NCBI GenBank assembly: GCA_039934135.1
Contig: JBDTMT010000382.1
Coordinates: forward strand, 1-6,163
Reading direction: 5' to 3'
Length of the DNA stretch: 6,163 nucleotides
Source of the DNA: JBDTMT01 sp039934135
GTDB lineage: Bacteria > Desulfobacterota > Binatia > HRBIN30 > CADEER01
The notes beneath the pieces were generated by a model. The model was not told the origin of the DNA. It worked only from the letters and a program-made list of their open reading frames with translations, and did no database searches. Position numbers and translations under genes: made by a program. Within the stretch, counting starts at the first letter, position 1, and each line of letters opens with the position of its first letter. Below, in pieces: positions 3,856 through 6,163 of the stretch.

Positions 3856-6054
3856 ATGCAGCAAGCGACGAGCAGCGCGATGACCGAGAAGTCGGTGATC
3901 TGCGCCAGCTGCGACATCGGCTGTCAGCTGATCGCCGAGGTGCGCGACGGGCGGGTCACCAAGGTGCGCACCTCGGACAATCCGATCATGCGCGACAACA
4001 TCTGCATGAAGGGCATCTACGCGCCGAAGAGCTTCGCGCATCCGGATCGCATCCTGCATCCGTTGCGGCGCGTCGGCGAGCGCGGCTCGGGACAATGGGA
4101 ACGCGTATCGTGGGACGACGCGCTCGACGACATCGCCGCGCGCCTGCGACAGGTCATCGACCGCTACGGCCCGGAGGGCTTCGCCGTCTCGACCAGCCAG
4201 TGGAACACCTCGACCGAGAGCGGCGCCGGGCGGCGCTTCATGAACCTGCTCGGCGCGCCGAACTGGATCAGCGGCGTGGCGCTGTGCGCCGGCAACACCG
4301 CCGCCATCAACCGCATGGTCTACGGCTGGTTTCCGCAGCCGGACTATTCGGCCACCCGCTGCATCGTGCTGTTCGGTCACAACCCGAAGCGCCACAGCTG
4401 GACGCCGATCTACAACAACATCCGCCGCGCCCAGGCGCGCGGCGCCAAACTGATCGTCCTCGATCCGCGCCGCAGCGAGAGCGCCGAGCGCGCCGACCTG
4501 TGGCTGCCGCTGCGCGCCGGCAGCGACGCGGCGATGTGCCTCGGCTGGTTGAAGGTGATCTTCGACGAAGAGCTGTACGACAAGGCGTTCGTGCGCGACT
4601 GGACGGTCGGCTTCGACGCGCTGCGCCGGCGCGTCGACGAGTATCCGCTGGCGCGCGTCGCACAGCTCACCGGCTGCGACGCCGAGCAGATCGCCGCCGC
4701 CGCGCGCCTGTACACGACGCACGGGCCGTCGGTCATCCCGTGGACGCCGATCACCGATCAGCAGCGCAACAGCACCTCGGCCATCCGCCTACACTGCACG
4801 CTGCGCGCCGTCACCGGAAACCTCGACGTCCCCGGCGGCGAGATGTTCCACGGCCTCAGCCCCGACATCGTGCCCGAGACCGATCTCGAGCTGCACGACG
4901 TGATCAGCGAAGCGCAGAAGGCCAAGCAGCTCGGCGCCGATACCCACCCGGCCTTCACCTATCGCGGCATGGCGGCGCTGACCGAGCCGACGCGCCGCGT
5001 CTGGGGCCGGCCGTACGTCAACCTGCTCATGGGCAGTTACATGGCGAATCCGTCGGCGGTCTTCCGCGCCATGGCCGACGGCGTGCCCTACCCCGTCAAG
5101 GCGCTGTTCTCGCTCGGCAACAACACGCTGATGGGCTTCGCCGACATGCGGACGATCTATCGCGGCATGATGAACCAGGATCTCATCGTCGTGCACGAAC
5201 ACATGATGACGCCGACCGCGCAGCTCGCCGACTACGTGCTGCCCGGCGACAGCTGGCTGGAGCGCCCGCATCTGCACGACGCCTGGGGCTGGACGTCGAT
5301 CGTGCGCGTCTCCGAGCAAGCCATGCAACCGCCCGGCGAATGCCGCGGTGTCTACGACTTCTGGCGCAGCTTGGCGACGCGCCTGGGCCTGGCCGATCAT
5401 TTCCCGTGGCGCACGCTCGAAGAGGTCTACGACCATCGCGTGCGCCGCACCGACCTGTCGTACCGCCGCTTCGAGGAGACGTACGAGTGGTACGTGCCGA
5501 AGATCGAGCATCGCAAATACGAGCGCACCGGCTTTGCGACGCCGTCCGGCAAGGTCGAGCTGTCGTCGAGCGTGCTCGCCGATCTCGGCTTCGATGCGCT
5601 GCCCTACTTCCGCGAGGATCCGCCGCGCGATCCCGAATATCCGCTGCAGCTGTTCATGGGCGTGCGCGAGGACGAGTACTTCCAGACCGGCCACCGCCAC
5701 ATCCCCGAGCTGCGCCGGCGGCGCCCCGAACCGGAGATCTTCGTACACGCCGACGACGCCAGCACCTACGGCCTGACGCACGGCGCCTGGGTGGTGGTTG
5801 AGACGCCGACCGGGCGCGTCAAAGGCAAGCTCGCCATCCGCCCCGACATGCCCCGCCACCTGGTGCGCGTACCGCACGGCTGGTGGAAACCGGAGATGCC
5901 GCAGGGCAAGGAGCATCTCTCCGGCGCCTGGGAATTCGCCGACGCGCAGATCGCGCGCGACGACGTCGACTACCGCGACCGCGAGCAGGGCATCCCGCAT
6001 CTCAAGGGCCTGCCCTGCCGAGTCCGCCCGCTCGACGCCGAGGCGGCGCAATGA
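3856..6054 (+). CDS. Acetylene hydratase-like tungsten/molybdenum-bis-MGD [4Fe-4S] enzyme (DMSO reductase superfamily)
   Basis: The product of 732 aa aligns over its full length with P. acetylenicus acetylene hydratase (730 aa, recalled), a cytoplasmic tungsten enzyme that hydrates acetylene to acetaldehyde without net redox change. The cluster ligands are Cys16, Cys19, Cys23 and Cys50. Asp20 and Ile21 in CASCDIGC match catalytic Asp13 and Ile14, and Lys52 matches Lys48. Cys144 (ALCAGNTAA) matches the W ligand Cys141, and Trp182, Trp296 and Trp477 match Trp179, Trp293 and Trp472. Two hydrophobic-ring residues differ: Ile113 is Trp116 and Ile142 is Ala145. Other shared blocks are RRFMNLLGAPNW (127-138), LIVLDPRR (199-206), MANPSA (396-401) and MTPTAQLADYVLPGD (451-465). 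The C-terminal cofactor domain includes ATPSGKVELSSSV. There is no Tat signal, so it should be cytoplasmic. A TetR gene is divergent, and the next gene overlaps by ATGA. The exact substrate and metal (W or Mo) are uncertain. Confidence 0.88.
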   Translation: MQQATSSAMTEKSVICASCDIGCQLIAEVRDGRVTKVRTSDNPIMRDNICMKGIYAPKSFAHPDRILHPLRRVGERGSGQWERVSWDDALDDIAARLRQVIDRYGPEGFAVSTSQWNTSTESGAGRRFMNLLGAPNWISGVALCAGNTAAINRMVYGWFPQPDYSATRCIVLFGHNPKRHSWTPIYNNIRRAQARGAKLIVLDPRRSESAERADLWLPLRAGSDAAMCLGWLKVIFDEELYDKAFVRDWTVGFDALRRRVDEYPLARVAQLTGCDAEQIAAAARLYTTHGPSVIPWTPITDQQRNSTSAIRLHCTLRAVTGNLDVPGGEMFHGLSPDIVPETDLELHDVISEAQKAKQLGADTHPAFTYRGMAALTEPTRRVWGRPYVNLLMGSYMANPSAVFRAMADGVPYPVKALFSLGNNTLMGFADMRTIYRGMMNQDLIVVHEHMMTPTAQLADYVLPGDSWLERPHLHDAWGWTSIVRVSEQAMQPPGECRGVYDFWRSLATRLGLADHFPWRTLEEVYDHRVRRTDLSYRRFEETYEWYVPKIEHRKYERTGFATPSGKVELSSSVLADLGFDALPYFREDPPRDPEYPLQLFMGVREDEYFQTGHRHIPELRRRRPEPEIFVHADDASTYGLTHGAWVVVETPTGRVKGKLAIRPDMPRHLVRVPHGWWKPEMPQGKEHLSGAWEFADAQIARDDVDYRDREQGIPHLKGLPCRVRPLDAEAAQ

Positions 6055-6163
6055 GCGACGCGGCGCGCGAGAAGCTCTACCGCAAGCGCGTCCGGATGGC
6101 GCGCTTCGGCCTGCGTCTGGTGCGCAGCGCCGGCCGCAAGCGGCGCAACTGGCTCGACCGTCT
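6051..6163 (+). CDS. N-terminus of an unidentified basic protein, translationally coupled to the upstream enzyme
   Basis: An ORF starts with ATG at 6051, overlapping the TGA of the upstream gene as ATGA, and stays open to the window edge (37 codons). The visible residues MSDAAREKLYRKRVRMARFG continue with LRLVRSAGRKRRNWLDR. They are strongly basic, with no Cys, no signal peptide and no motif I recognise. The four-base overlap and same strand indicate one operon with the acetylene hydratase-like enzyme and coupled translation. It could encode a maturation or partner protein, but nothing visible supports a specific function. Confidence 0.6.
   Translation, partial: MSDAAREKLYRKRVRMARFGLRLVRSAGRKRRNWLDR

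Noticed and set aside
3796..4722. Upstream extension of the TetR frame by about 309 codons on the - strand
   Set aside because: The extension runs antisense to the hydratase-like gene and through the operator region; TetR proteins normally start close to the helix-turn-helix, so the start at 3795 is used.
3789..5801. 670-codon + strand frame overlapping the acetylene hydratase-like gene
   Set aside because: It is an Arg/Ala-rich out-of-frame shadow with no motif; the frame starting at 3856 has a ribosome site and full family conservation.
3856..6054. Formate dehydrogenase or nitrate reductase identity for the molybdopterin enzyme
   Set aside because: The metal-ligand context is ALCAGN, not the (Sec/Cys)-His motif of formate dehydrogenase, and the DI pair plus three pocket Trp match acetylene hydratase instead.
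266..6054. A single pathway linking acetylene to acetaldehyde to acetoin through the hydratase and the decarboxylase
   Set aside because: The genes are on opposite strands, separated by an unrelated UbiB-like gene and repeat elements, with no shared operator seen; acetolactate decarboxylase also does not use acetaldehyde. It remains only a speculation.

Overview
The window is GC-rich bacterial DNA. A UbiB-family gene with two C-terminal membrane segments suggests a quinone-respiring Gram-negative. The dispersed hairpin repeats (a CACAGAG-type inverted repeat, a GGGGC...GCCCC doublet and a C6/G7 stem) look like those scattered through beta- and gammaproteobacterial genomes. This placement is inference; no rRNA or marker gene is present.

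Layout from left to right. Positions 1-74 hold the last codons of a probable enoyl-CoA hydratase (+). Positions 75-265 are non-coding and carry a MITE-like inverted repeat. Positions 266-1144 (-) encode an alpha-acetolactate decarboxylase with an N-terminal ribbon-helix-helix-like segment and a His-rich start. Positions 1145-1390 hold a REPIN-like hairpin doublet and a second hairpin touching the next start codon. Positions 1391-3088 (+) encode a UbiB/ABC1-family atypical kinase. A short C/G-rich hairpin at 3101-3127 separates it from a convergent TetR-family repressor gene at 3160-3795 (-). A 60-bp divergent control region at 3796-3855 contains a palindromic operator lying inside a sigma70-type promoter. 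Positions 3856-6054 (+) encode a molybdopterin/[4Fe-4S] enzyme, and an unidentified gene starts by ATGA overlap at 6051 and leaves the window.

The main result is the 732-aa enzyme at 3856-6054. It aligns from end to end with the tungsten enzyme acetylene hydratase of Pelobacter (Syntrophotalea) acetylenicus, as I recall that sequence. It keeps the CxxCDIxxC-type cluster motif with the catalytic Asp, the metal-ligand Cys, the Lys near the cluster and three pocket tryptophans. Two of the six residues of the hydrophobic ring that frames the acetylene site are changed (Ile to Trp and Ile to Ala). It is therefore either a divergent acetylene hydratase or a related hydratase with a reshaped pocket. 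The TetR gene and the operator/promoter layout suggest that it is induced by a small molecule, perhaps the substrate or product. The downstream overlapping gene is probably its operon partner.

The left half (crotonase, acetolactate decarboxylase, UbiB-like) shows no sequence evidence of working with the right half. A link through acetaldehyde/acetoin metabolism is conceivable but speculative.
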